From NCBI GenBank assembly GCA_021796155.1, contig JAJYOO010000047.1:1-10877 (forward strand): a stretch of 10,877 bases of DNA, written 5' to 3'. The position numbers and the translations under genes were made by a program. This document shows, piece after piece, positions 1 through 7,498 of this stretch. This DNA is from Chloroflexota bacterium (GTDB taxonomy: Bacteria; Chloroflexota; Anaerolineae; Anaerolineales; Villigracilaceae). The stretch's first letter is position 1. Each line of letters opens with the position of its first letter. The notes under the pieces are model-generated. The model saw nothing but the letters and a program-made list of their open reading frames with translations, did no database searches and was not told the DNA's origin.

Positions 1-1020
1 TTCCTTCGCAACCATGATGAACTGATAAATACCAAGCGAAGCGATAGCTGGCATTGCCAATGGCAGAGCCAGCCGCCGAAACGCAGCCCAATGATTTGCA
101 CCATCCAAATATGCGGATTCAAAAATCTCGCGCGGCAATGAACCGATGAAGTTCCGCATCAGGTAGATGGCGTACGGCAGGCCAAAGCCGGTATGGAAAA
201 GCCATATTCCCAGAAACGAGCTTTGAATTCCAAGCTGAACATAAAGTTGTGCGATTGGAACCAAGGCCATCTGCAACGGTACGATTTGCATGCCAATCAA
301 TAAAGCGAATATCCATTGGCGCCCCTTGAAATCCAGCCAGGCAAAAGCGTACGCGGCTAACGCAGCAAAGATGATGGGAAAGAGGGTGGCTGGTATAACG
401 ACAATGAAGGTGTTAATAAAGGCAACGCCGATTCCTGCCGAATTGAGAATATCACTGGCGTTGCAATTCATCACCGCCAAGGTGCTAGGTACTTTATTTT
501 GACAGTCTGGCAAATAATCCGCGGTGCCTTTGTAACCCACAATGGCGTCCACGTAATTGTTGAGGGTGAATTGGCTTGATGCCTGCTTTTGGCCTGAAAG
601 AGTCTGAAGATAAGTCAATACCGGAGTCAATGTATTGAGCGCGTCTTTCGGGGTTGAAGGAAGCGTAGGATTGAGAAGGTGTGGCTCACCATTGATCGGG
701 TTACGCAACATAATCAACAAGCTGGCTGCGCTTTGATATTGGTTCACAAGATTTGGATTTGATAAATCGGCTGCAGAAATTGTTTTCCCGTTTGCGCCGT
801 GGCAGGAAGAACAATACTTGGTGTATTCGGGCTGACCAACCGCCTGAGGTTGAGGCAGAAATACTGTCCACCAGCCGCTGGTGAGCACAGCTTCACGCGA
901 GCGGAAAGAAGTAACGAACAGGCCCAGCGTTGGAATCACCCATAACAAACACATCAAGATCACGGCAAAATGAACAGGTACTTTACCCAAAAATTTGTTA
1001 AGTCGGCCGAGGGGATTCAT
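1..1020 (-). CDS. Sugar ABC transporter permease (MalG/AglG-type) with an inserted cytochrome c domain; partial, 3' end beyond window
   Basis: Inner-membrane subunit of a carbohydrate importer. My translation is open for 340 codons from the ATG at 1020 to the window edge, without a stop. TM1 is about residues 15-36. After GWW at about 50-52, where the family normally goes straight to a 'TLxNY' segment, about 90 extra residues are inserted (about 60-148). They contain CSSCH at 70-74, followed by Gly, and end in an amphipathic helix with TYLQTL (136-141), the usual shape of a small class I cytochrome c. The permease resumes with FTLNNY (151-156), TM2 (about 196-223), TM3, TM4 and the EAA-type loop (ESAYLDGAN, 301-309) that contacts the ATPase. 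The last helix lies off the window. The start overlaps the upstream permease stop as ATGA. The N-terminus resembles AglG proteins, which I recall are also long in this loop. Permease assignment is certain; a heme domain is very likely; its role is unknown. Confidence 0.93.
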   Translation of the reverse strand, partial: MNPLGRLNKFLGKVPVHFAVILMCLLWVIPTLGLFVTSFRSREAVLTSGWWTVFLPQPQAVGQPEYTKYCSSCHGANGKTISAADLSNPNLVNQYQSAASLLIMLRNPINGEPHLLNPTLPSTPKDALNTLTPVLTYLQTLSGQKQASSQFTLNNYVDAIVGYKGTADYLPDCQNKVPSTLAVMNCNASDILNSAGIGVAFINTFIVVIPATLFPIIFAALAAYAFAWLDFKGRQWIFALLIGMQIVPLQMALVPIAQLYVQLGIQSSFLGIWLFHTGFGLPYAIYLMRNFIGSLPREIFESAYLDGANHWAAFRRLALPLAMPAIASLGIYQFIMVAKE

Positions 1021-1925
1021 CGCGCTGCCTCCTCCTTGCGGAATCGTTGTACATTGAAGATCATGATGGGAATGGTCAAAACGATCAAGACAACAGCGAT
1101 GGCAGTGGACTGGCCCGTATTTGTGACGATCAATTCGAACATACGGTTGGCGATAACCTCCGTATCGAAGTAACCTCCAGTCATCACGTAGACCACATCG
1201 AAAATCTTCAAGATAATAATGGTCATGGTGGTCGTTACAACAACGATGGTCGGCATGATGGAAGGCAACAGGATATTGCCAAAAACCTGGAATTCATTTG
1301 CCCCGTCCACGCGGGCCGCCTCCAGGATTTCAGCAGGAACTCCTTTAATCGCCGCGGACAATATCGTCATGCAAAAGCCGGCCCACAGCCAGACCCCGAC
1401 CAGCATGAGACAAAAGTTGTTGATAATCGGCGCACTCAACCAGGCAACGGGCTGCCCGCCAAATGCCGTGATAATCCCGTTCAGAATGCCAATTTGAGGA
1501 CCGCCACTCTTAAAATCATAAACAAAACGCCAGATGACACTTGCCCCTACGAAAGAAATAGCCATGGGCATGAAGATGATGGATTTTGCCAGGTTCTCAT
1601 ACGGTACACGGTCGGCCAGAAGCGCAAAGAACAGCGCGCCGATGATTGTTCCGGGAACCATCAGCAGAATCCACAGCGCATTATTGCGTAAGGCCGCCAA
1701 CATATCCGGGTTAGTAAGTGCGTAGCGATAGTTCTCGAAGATTCCCCAGCAAGGCTGACCTGGTTGACAAGTTGTTGCCGCAGAGTTTACGCTGTGTGCG
1801 TCAAGGAGGCTCAATCTGAATGTGGCAAACGTCGGATAAACGATAAATACAGTCATCAGGATCAGCGATGGCAATAAGTACAGCCATGGCGCCAGCCGTC
1901 CCTGCTTCATGATTTTTGGAACCAT
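1017..1925 (-). CDS. Sugar ABC transporter permease (MalF/AglF-type)
   Basis: A 302-residue membrane subunit that pairs with the overlapping downstream permease to form the translocation channel. TM1 lies at about 13-36; further hydrophobic segments follow at about 83-104, 116-136, 168-192 and beyond. The EAA loop (EAARVDGAN, 202-210) for docking the ATPase is intact and followed by the usual Pro-containing segment. The stretches around 113-136 and the IFDVVYVMT-like segment near the C-terminus closely resemble alpha-glucoside permease AglF, as I remember it; substrate is therefore a guess. The loop after TM1 has two cysteines six residues apart (C53 and C59). The start is supported by GGAGG five to six bases upstream of the ATG. 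Its TGA overlaps the next ATG, implying translational coupling. It lies 92 bp after the binding-protein gene, with a hairpin in between. Confidence 0.95.
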   Translation of the reverse strand: MVPKIMKQGRLAPWLYLLPSLILMTVFIVYPTFATFRLSLLDAHSVNSAATTCQPGQPCWGIFENYRYALTNPDMLAALRNNALWILLMVPGTIIGALFFALLADRVPYENLAKSIIFMPMAISFVGASVIWRFVYDFKSGGPQIGILNGIITAFGGQPVAWLSAPIINNFCLMLVGVWLWAGFCMTILSAAIKGVPAEILEAARVDGANEFQVFGNILLPSIMPTIVVVTTTMTIIILKIFDVVYVMTGGYFDTEVIANRMFELIVTNTGQSTAIAVVLIVLTIPIMIFNVQRFRKEEAAR

Positions 1926-1951
1926 AGTTCCTCCATTCGTTGAGGGGCGAG

Positions 1952-1979
1952 CCGGGGCATATTCAAGAATATGCCCCGG
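1952..1979 (-). promoter_or_regulatory. Perfect intergenic hairpin between binding-protein and permease genes
   Basis: CCGGGGCATATTC at 1952-1964 is matched exactly by its reverse complement at 1967-1979, with two bases between. On the minus-strand transcript it follows the binding-protein stop and precedes the permease ribosome site, and no T run follows it. Such hairpins in importer operons usually protect the 3' end of the binding-protein message or let only part of transcription through, giving more binding protein than permease. That role is inferred. Confidence 0.75.
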
Positions 1980-2017
1980 TCGGTTATTCAGATTCTACTT
2001 TTTCTTGGACCTCTACT

Positions 2018-3391
2018 CTATTTTATTGACTGTGTCTGGGCTGCCGCAACCGCATCCAAATTGGTTTTGATATCTTGCCCTTGTGCAACATTGACCACAG
2101 CTTTCCACTGAGCTGTGCTATAGGGATCGCCAAGCGCATCACCTGTAGAGAAGGCGTAGCCGCCTGCATTCGCAAAGATATTGCCCAATGTGGTCATCAA
2201 TGGATCAGTGTATTTGCCAGTACCTGCCTTATTAGGCGAGAGACCCCAATTGGTAGCGGCAAAGTTCTGGGCACCCAAATCGCTAGTCCAGTAGGCAATC
2301 AAAGCCTGGGCAGCCGGCGAGTTACTGAAGGCATACATAAAATCAGCACTCACTTGAACGCCCTTCGCGCCGGGGAACACAAACGCATTATAGTCTGTGC
2401 CCAACTTCAGATTCGGATACTGTTTGGTGATGGAACCCGCAGCGAAAGTGGCCTTGTCAACCATCATAGCTTTGGGTGGGTTTGAGAAGACCTGAAGAAT
2501 CGCGTCGTTGAAATTTGTACTGACCGTGCCGTTTGATCCGCCGACTGTATACTTCGGATCGCTGGCCCATTTCTGGTAGATCTGGTAGGCAGCCATCACG
2601 CCAGGATCGTTGTAAGGCACCTTGCCAGAAATGATGCCATTGACATAATCAGTTCCTTGCGTAGCAAGCAGAATATCCTCGATGAAGTCCGCTCCGGTCC
2701 AGCCGGTAGCAGCGCCGCTTTCGAGGCCCATTGCCCACGGCACATTGCCATCAGCAGCCATCTTGTCTACTAAGGTCTGCAGGTCAGCGAAGGTTGTCGG
2801 GACGGTATATCCAAGCGCCTGGAATTGTGAAGGGCTGTACCATATGAGGGTTTTCATATCAGCCTTGGCGGGCAGAGCCAGTAGCTTGCCATTGGATGTA
2901 CCCAAGCTAATCCAGTCCGAGGCATAGTTGCTTACATTAGCGCCATCCGTATCCAATGGCACCAACTTATCGGAATAGAGCTTTATGGGATTAAGGTTCG
3001 GCCAAAATAGAACGTCGGGCGGTGTGCTCTTCACCATCGTATCAAGCACAGCATCATCGCGGGTGGATTGGGCATTGATCTTAATGCCGCAAGCATCCAC
3101 TAGTGGCTTGACGATTGTATTGAAGAGTTGTTCCTCGTTACCCGACCATTGATAGACAACGGTCAAAGTATCACCGGACTTCGCGCCTTTGCAATCAATA
3201 TTTGAAGCGGGAGCTTGTGTTGGAGCAGTGGTTGCGGCTGGTGCTTGAGTAGCCGGCGCCTGTGTTGCGGGCGCTTGAGTTGGCGCGGGCGGTTGCGTCG
3301 CGGGAGCCGCTGTGGGAGTTGCAGGGGCACATGCAGCCAGGAATAACGCGGCGAGCAATGCGAGGCCAAGTATCTTGCTTAACTTATTCAT
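2018..3391 (-). CDS. Extracellular sugar-binding lipoprotein of ABC importer (family 1, AglE-like)
   Basis: Captures the sugar outside the membrane and delivers it to the two permeases encoded downstream. The 457-residue product starts with a basic-hydrophobic signal peptide ending in the lipobox LAAC (C21), so it should be lipid-anchored. A Pro/Ala/Thr/Gln-rich stalk with repeated APATQ-like units spans about 22-63. The binding domain follows (about 66-457), opening with a LTVVYQWSG segment typical of family 1 binding proteins. Mature cysteines C67 and C101 could pair. I chose the ATG at 3391 because AAGGAGAA lies just upstream and the signal peptide then starts properly; an in-frame TTG at 3445 would add 18 charged residues and has no well-spaced ribosome site. 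A LacI-type operator lies about 90 bp upstream. Substrate is not determined by the sequence; an oligosaccharide or alpha-glucoside is likely. Confidence 0.93.
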   Translation of the reverse strand: MNKLSKILGLALLAALFLAACAPATPTAAPATQPPAPTQAPATQAPATQAPAATTAPTQAPASNIDCKGAKSGDTLTVVYQWSGNEEQLFNTIVKPLVDACGIKINAQSTRDDAVLDTMVKSTPPDVLFWPNLNPIKLYSDKLVPLDTDGANVSNYASDWISLGTSNGKLLALPAKADMKTLIWYSPSQFQALGYTVPTTFADLQTLVDKMAADGNVPWAMGLESGAATGWTGADFIEDILLATQGTDYVNGIISGKVPYNDPGVMAAYQIYQKWASDPKYTVGGSNGTVSTNFNDAILQVFSNPPKAMMVDKATFAAGSITKQYPNLKLGTDYNAFVFPGAKGVQVSADFMYAFSNSPAAQALIAYWTSDLGAQNFAATNWGLSPNKAGTGKYTDPLMTTLGNIFANAGGYAFSTGDALGDPYSTAQWKAVVNVAQGQDIKTNLDAVAAAQTQSIK

Positions 3392-3477
3392 CTTTCTTCT
3401 CCTTTTGAGATTATCGAGTTGGAAATTGACATAACACAAGTTCAAAAGTTTGAGGGCAGGTCACCTCCTTTCTTTAT

Positions 3478-3489
3478 TAACACGTGTTA
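3478..3489. promoter_or_regulatory. LacI-family operator upstream of the binding-protein gene
   Basis: Perfect 12-bp palindrome TAACACGTGTTA in the 120-bp gap between the repressor stop and the binding-protein gene. It is identical to the palindrome at 4568-4579; on the minus strand the flanks also match (TTTAG before, TAAA after with one change), giving 21 of 22 bases. A central CG in a 12-bp palindrome is typical for this repressor family. Possible but weak minus-strand promoter elements overlap it (TTGAGA about 20 bases upstream), which would let bound repressor block transcription. Confidence 0.85.
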
Positions 3490-3511
3490 CTAAATGCGCG
3501 CAAAAAACATC

Positions 3512-4552
3512 TCAAGCCGTCGTTAAATTTCTAACGGTGGACTCTCGCACAATGAGTTCTGTTTCCATCAAAACCTCATTGCTGTCCAAGCCCTTTCCTT
3601 GTATCAATTGGATCACTCTTTCAGCAGCCGCCAATCCCAATCCAAACGCGGGAAGCCGGATGGTGGTCAGCGGCGGATCAAAATACTCAGCCAACGGAAT
3701 ATCGTCGAAGCCGACAAGTGCCACGTCGTCCGGAAGCTGTAAGCTGGCGCGTCGAATCGCAAGAATGGCTCCCATCGCGACAACGTCGCTGGCGATAAAA
3801 ACTGCGGTCGGACGCGGTGATTGATTTAACAATTCGGACATGGCCCGATAGCCGCTGGCCGGGGTGTAATTCCCCTCTTTGATTAAAACAGGATCCGCAT
3901 TCAGGTCCGCGTTGCGAAGCGCTTGCAAATATCCATCTCTGCGTTGTTGCGATGACGTATACGAAAGGGGCGCATTTGTAATCATCGCGATCCGTCTATG
4001 GCCCAGCTCAATGAGATGTTTGACAGCGGTCTGTGCGCCGCTGGTTGCGTTGACATCCACAAATGGCAGATTGCTATCCGGCAATTGGCCAAGCAACATG
4101 ACCGGCACACCTTCGCGGTGAAGTCGGACAATTTCCTCGTCATCCTGCATTGGGCCAGAGAGGATAATTCCATCCACATGATTCTCGCGGATGAGCCTAG
4201 CATAGCCGTTCTTATCCTTCGGATCAACTTGTGTAAGTAGGACATGAAATCCAAGCCGCATGGCCGCCTGTTCCACGCCCAGAATCACGCGCGGTAGGAA
4301 TGCATCAGCAAAGACTTGTTCAGGTGATTGGTGCAATACAAGGCCCAGCGTATCTGATTTGCCGCTGACAAGCTTTCGTCCCGCAGCGTTTGGATGGTAG
4401 TTCAACTTTTTGGCAGCCTTCAGAACGCGCTTCCGCGTGGCTTCGCTAATGCTGACGCCATCAATCTGGTTCAACACAAAAGAGACAGTGGTACGAGACA
4501 CACCGGCGAGCTTTGCGACATCCTGGCTAGTGGAACGTTTGGCGGGTGACAT
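3512..4552 (-). CDS. LacI-family transcriptional repressor, probable local regulator of the sugar importer
   Basis: A 346-residue protein with the family's full layout. The N-terminal helix-turn-helix (about 8-32, SQDVAKLAGVSRTTVSFVLN) is followed by the hinge helix region (about 53-63, HPNAAGRKLVSG) and a periplasmic-binding-like sugar-sensing domain from about 66 to the end, including the VALVGFDDIPLAEYFDPPLTT-type segment near 280-300. It should bind DNA as a dimer and release it when a sugar ligand binds. It lies directly upstream of the importer on the same strand, and identical palindromes sit in front of both transcription units, so it very likely represses itself and the importer. The ATG at 4552 is chosen because the helix-turn-helix starts at the expected distance; the ribosome site is weak. 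No terminator is evident after its stop, so some readthrough into the importer is possible. Confidence 0.95.
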   Translation of the reverse strand: MSPAKRSTSQDVAKLAGVSRTTVSFVLNQIDGVSISEATRKRVLKAAKKLNYHPNAAGRKLVSGKSDTLGLVLHQSPEQVFADAFLPRVILGVEQAAMRLGFHVLLTQVDPKDKNGYARLIRENHVDGIILSGPMQDDEEIVRLHREGVPVMLLGQLPDSNLPFVDVNATSGAQTAVKHLIELGHRRIAMITNAPLSYTSSQQRRDGYLQALRNADLNADPVLIKEGNYTPASGYRAMSELLNQSPRPTAVFIASDVVAMGAILAIRRASLQLPDDVALVGFDDIPLAEYFDPPLTTIRLPAFGLGLAAAERVIQLIQGKGLDSNEVLMETELIVRESTVRNLTTA

Positions 4553-4567
4553 TTCGGGTTATTTTAG

Positions 4568-4579
4568 TAACACGTGTTA
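4568..4579. promoter_or_regulatory. LacI-family operator at the repressor gene promoter
   Basis: Perfect 12-bp palindrome TAACACGTGTTA, the same as at 3478-3489. It begins about nine bases past the -10 box of the minus-strand promoter, so it covers the expected transcription start. A repressor bound here would block initiation of its own gene. Confidence 0.87.
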
Positions 4580-4587
4580 GTAAAAAC

Positions 4588-4616
4588 AGTATAGAGAGTT
4601 TATGGCCGTTTGTCAA
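4588..4616 (-). promoter_or_regulatory. Sigma-70-type promoter for the LacI-family gene
   Basis: On the minus strand a consensus TTGACA (4616-4611) and TATACT (4593-4588) are separated by exactly 17 bases. The start point would fall near 4581, directly next to the operator, giving a leader of about 29 bases before the ATG at 4552. This is the best promoter match in the window. Confidence 0.85.
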
Positions 4617-4756
4617 GTGGGAATTTTTTCGTGTTCCACACCGCCAAACATTTTTTGACTGAACCGTCCGAACGTGCAAGAAATCAAATCCATTCCGCAG
4701 TATATTGTTTGTGTGGCAGAGATTCGATTCGTCACGGCGTTTTCCGTTTTTGGGCC

Positions 4757-4784
4757 TTGTTTTACCCGCGAGAATAGATAGAAT
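4757..4784 (+). promoter_or_regulatory. Possible promoter for the Ser/Thr-rich lipoprotein gene
   Basis: TTGTTT (4757-4762) and TAGAAT (4779-4784) are 16 bases apart. Transcription would start near 4791, leaving a very short leader that still includes the AGGAG at 4795-4799. The match is moderate. Confidence 0.4.
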
Positions 4785-4805
4785 CAAAGCGGATAGGAGT
4801 TGGGA

Positions 4806-5546
4806 ATGAATCGCTTCCTCGTACTCTGTATAGCATTAACCACTTTTCTAACCGGATGTTCAGGCTGGACGGTCGAACCGCTACCGTACAATCCGCCTCC
4901 AACGCCGTTCTTCACGCCGACGGCATTTCCTAATTCGGCCACTCCTATTGTTCTGCCGCCACCGGTTACTGCGACATTTAGCGCATCGGCAACCAGCGCG
5001 TCGCAGACCCCGACTCAATCAATCGAAACGCCAACCCTGACACCTTCTCCTACCGCTTCGTTCACATCCACTGCGACGATTGAAACGGTCACTTCTACAA
5101 GCACGATTTCAATCACATCCACGCCAATTGCAACGATTACGATTCCTAGCGCGCTCCCGCCATCATCTCAAGTTCTGACGACGATCCTTTCGTGCAATAC
5201 CAGCTTCGATTTTTTGCACGGAATGGGCGAAGTGACCAACGCGTATGTGACAGTCGAGAACATCGGCATGGCAGAAATTGGCAACATGTGCGCGACGCTC
5301 AACGGCCTGGACGAAGGGCGGCCTCATCCCGACAAAACAAAATGTGTAACGTCGCTTCCCGCGGCTTATCAAGTGACGTTCAAATTGACAGTTGACACAA
5401 CCTTCAAGCAAGGCACGCCAATTCAAGTAGATGTGACATCTGCAAACATCGGCTTGCTGCAACGCGTTGGAAAAGATTCATGCACAGACGTGGACATCAT
5501 TCCGCCCGACTACGATGGATTAGGAACAGTCACCCCGATACCATGA
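4806..5546 (+). CDS. Surface lipoprotein with Ser/Thr/Pro-rich stalk and small cysteine-containing C-terminal domain, function unknown
   Basis: A 246-residue protein. The signal peptide ends in the lipobox LTGC (C18), so it should be lipidated and exported. About residues 25-120 are a low-complexity stalk dominated by Thr, Ser and Pro. The remaining ~125 residues form a compact, probably beta-rich domain containing a VTNAYVTVENIG motif like those in FxLYD/CARDB-type adhesion or scaffolding domains, plus four cysteines that could form two disulfides. I do not recognise a specific family. The ATG at 4806 has AGGAG six bases upstream; a TTG at 4800 abuts that site and is unlikely to be used. It is a single-gene unit, divergent from the repressor and convergent with the histidine kinase gene. 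Confidence 0.82.
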   Translation: MNRFLVLCIALTTFLTGCSGWTVEPLPYNPPPTPFFTPTAFPNSATPIVLPPPVTATFSASATSASQTPTQSIETPTLTPSPTASFTSTATIETVTSTSTISITSTPIATITIPSALPPSSQVLTTILSCNTSFDFLHGMGEVTNAYVTVENIGMAEIGNMCATLNGLDEGRPHPDKTKCVTSLPAAYQVTFKLTVDTTFKQGTPIQVDVTSANIGLLQRVGKDSCTDVDIIPPDYDGLGTVTPIP

Positions 5547-5551
5547 TCAAG

Positions 5552-5576
5552 AACTCCTCCGTGTAACGGAGGAGTT
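5552..5576. terminator. Bidirectional rho-independent terminator between convergent genes
   Basis: AACTCCTCCGT (5552-5562) pairs perfectly with ACGGAGGAGTT (5566-5576) around a three-base loop. A TTTT run ends the plus-strand side. On the minus strand the tail is TTCTTG, weaker but usable. It lies five bases past the lipoprotein stop and 15 bases past the kinase stop, so it can end both transcripts. Confidence 0.85.
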
Positions 5577-5591
5577 TTGTCGTCAAGCATT

Positions 5592-6749
5592 TTATTTTGC
5601 AATGGGCAACGTAAAAGTAAACGTACTGCCACTCCCTTCTCCATCACTTTCAACCCAAATACGTCCGCCCTGTGCCTCGACAAGGGCGCGCGCAATTGTC
5701 AAGCCGATGCCGCTTCCGCCGCCAGCGCGACGCGAACGCGATTTATCAACGCGATAGAAGCGATCAAAGATATGCGGCAAATGTTCGGATGAAATCCCGA
5801 TGCCATTGTCGCGAACTGCAAATTGAATTTCATTATCATGCTGCGTAACTGAGACTGTTACCGCGCCGCCTTCGGGTGTGTACCGCAACGCGTTGCCGAC
5901 CAAATTCGTCAGCACCTGGATTGCGCGATCCTCGTCAGCCAGAACATGCGGAAGGTCAGAAGCCAGTTTGAAGTCCAGAGAGATGCGTTTGGATTCGAAT
6001 TGAGGGCCGAGTCGCTTCATCACAGTCTGTGTTAAAGTCAAAACATCCACAGGCTGAATATTCAATTGATATGCGCCCGCTTCGACGCGGCTGAGTTCCT
6101 GCAAATCATCCACGAGTCGATTCAAGCGGTCAGCTTCGGAATAAAGATCACGATACGTTTCCTCGGTCGCGGGAAGAACGCCATCCATCAAGCCTTCCAT
6201 CGAACCTTTGATCGCTGCCAGCGGCGTGCGGAGTTCGTGACTCACATCGCCAATCAAGCGTAATCGCATCGCTTCGATTTGTTCGAGCTTCCCCGCCATT
6301 TGATTGAAGCGCGCCGCAAGTTGTGAAAGTTCGTCAGAACCTTGAACCTTCACGCGTTCATCGTAATGTCCATCAGCAATGCGTTGGCTGGCATTCATCA
6401 CCGCACGTAACGGAGAAACCACACCGCGGCTGAAGATGATGCTCACAATCACAGCAATGATGATTGCCGCAAATACCGCATATGTGAGCGCTTCATCGAA
6501 GCTGGCGCGAAAATCGCTATAGAACTGCTGCATCATTCCTGGACCAAAGCCTTGACCAAAACCCTGGCCCTGTCCGAATCCCATCATTCCCATCCCACCC
6601 GGTTGCCCCATTTGCGCGAGATGACGATTGAACGCAGTCGGTGCGCTCAGTTGTCCGGCAACGATCACCACAAGAAAACTAATCGTGATGATCGCCAAAT
6701 ACGAAAGCAATAATTTCACGCTGAGATGACTGCGTAAATAATTCATCAT
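5592..6749 (-). CDS. Sensor histidine kinase (HAMP-HisKA-HATPase) with Met/Gly-rich sensor loop
   Basis: Membrane sensor of a two-component pair, 385 residues. TM1 is about 12-32, followed by an extracytoplasmic loop of about 50 residues, TM2 about 88-106, HAMP about 107-160, the dimerisation and phosphoacceptor domain with SHELRTP (H171), and the ATP-binding domain with N286 in the N box, DNGIG in the G1 box and GGGSGIGL in the G2 region. All catalytic motifs are intact. The loop (about 45-75) is almost entirely Gly, Met, Gln and Phe, with six methionines (M47, M53, M55, M56, M72, M73). That composition suggests metal binding, but no specific ligand can be read. The start overlaps the regulator stop as ATGA, so the two are translated together. 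It should phosphorylate the regulator encoded directly upstream. Confidence 0.96.
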   Translation of the reverse strand: MMNYLRSHLSVKLLLSYLAIITISFLVVIVAGQLSAPTAFNRHLAQMGQPGGMGMMGFGQGQGFGQGFGPGMMQQFYSDFRASFDEALTYAVFAAIIIAVIVSIIFSRGVVSPLRAVMNASQRIADGHYDERVKVQGSDELSQLAARFNQMAGKLEQIEAMRLRLIGDVSHELRTPLAAIKGSMEGLMDGVLPATEETYRDLYSEADRLNRLVDDLQELSRVEAGAYQLNIQPVDVLTLTQTVMKRLGPQFESKRISLDFKLASDLPHVLADEDRAIQVLTNLVGNALRYTPEGGAVTVSVTQHDNEIQFAVRDNGIGISSEHLPHIFDRFYRVDKSRSRRAGGGSGIGLTIARALVEAQGGRIWVESDGEGSGSTFTFTLPIAK

Positions 6750-7435
6750 AAAACTTCATCCTCGAAACGATAGCCCACACCGCGCACAGTAACGATCAAA
6801 TCCTCGCGCCCAAGTTTTTGGCGAACATGTCCAAGATGAACATCCACAACGCGCATCTCGCCGAAATAATCGCCGCCCCAAACTTTTTCGAGCAACTGTT
6901 CGCGCGTCAAGACGCGGCCGCGATTTTCAGCAAGCGCCTTAAGCAACTCAAATTCAATTGCGGTCAGGTCAATTGGATTCTCGTCCACGTGGACGGTGCG
7001 TGCGCCGTTGTCCAAACGCAGATGGCGAAACGCTAACACGTTCGTCCCTGACCCCGAAGCGGCTCCCGTTTGGACACGTCGTAACGCGGCTTTGACGCGT
7101 GCTGTTAACTCGCGCGGACTAAATGGCTTGGTCACATAATCGTCCGCGCCCATGCTCAAGCCCACGACTTTATCCGTCTCTTCTGTTCTAGCGGTGAGCA
7201 TGATGACGTACACATCTGATTCGCGGCGAAGACGCGAAAGCAATTCCATGCCATCCATGCCAGGAAGCATCACATCGAGGATGACAAGGTCAGGTTTAAA
7301 TACTTGCGCGGACTTCAAGCCCGACGGCCCATCCGACGCAACAAGCACTTCATAACCTTCCGGCTTGAGATACGCGGTCACCAATTTAGTGATGCTCGGT
7401 TCATCGTCAATGACAAGAATTTTGGCGTTGGACAT
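6746..7435 (-). CDS. OmpR/PhoB-family response regulator
   Basis: A 229-residue DNA-binding regulator controlled by the overlapping histidine kinase. The receiver domain (about 1-118) has the acidic pocket D10/D11, phosphoacceptor D54, switch T81 and K103 followed by PF, all as expected. A winged-helix output domain spans about 130-227, ending in RGVGYRFE, the hallmark of the OmpR/PhoB class. Phosphorylation should promote dimerisation on direct-repeat sites with about 11-bp periodicity; one candidate lies upstream of the PepSY-like gene (8414-8430). The ATG at 7435 has only a weak upstream GGA. It lies 63 bp after the PepSY-like gene on the same strand with no obvious terminator, so all three are probably co-transcribed. 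Confidence 0.96.
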   Translation of the reverse strand: MSNAKILVIDDEPSITKLVTAYLKPEGYEVLVASDGPSGLKSAQVFKPDLVILDVMLPGMDGMELLSRLRRESDVYVIMLTARTEETDKVVGLSMGADDYVTKPFSPRELTARVKAALRRVQTGAASGSGTNVLAFRHLRLDNGARTVHVDENPIDLTAIEFELLKALAENRGRVLTREQLLEKVWGGDYFGEMRVVDVHLGHVRQKLGREDLIVTVRGVGYRFEDEVL

Positions 7436-7498
7436 AATTCCATTTTACCTGTAAACGCAAGAGCCGCTGAAGATCACTGCTCCTATGTTCCACAAAAA

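Noticed and set aside
1047..1691. Long plus-strand frame of 214 codons opposite the first permease
   Set aside because: It is antisense to a gene with clear transporter motifs, has a His/Asp/Asn-heavy composition unlike a folded protein, and has no supporting ribosome site.
3388..3432. Short leader frame of 14 codons whose stop overlaps the binding-protein start as ATGA, with a strong GGAGGTGA further upstream (3461-3468)
   Set aside because: The strong ribosome-like site is about 28 bases from the ATG, too far to serve it, and the peptide has no run of regulatory codons.
3392..3445. N-terminal extension of the binding protein from a TTG at 3445
   Set aside because: It puts 18 polar and basic residues before a good lipoprotein signal peptide and ignores the well-placed AAGGAGAA before the ATG at 3391.
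4527..4787. Minus-strand frame upstream of the repressor gene
   Set aside because: It runs through the consensus promoter and operator and has no protein-like features.
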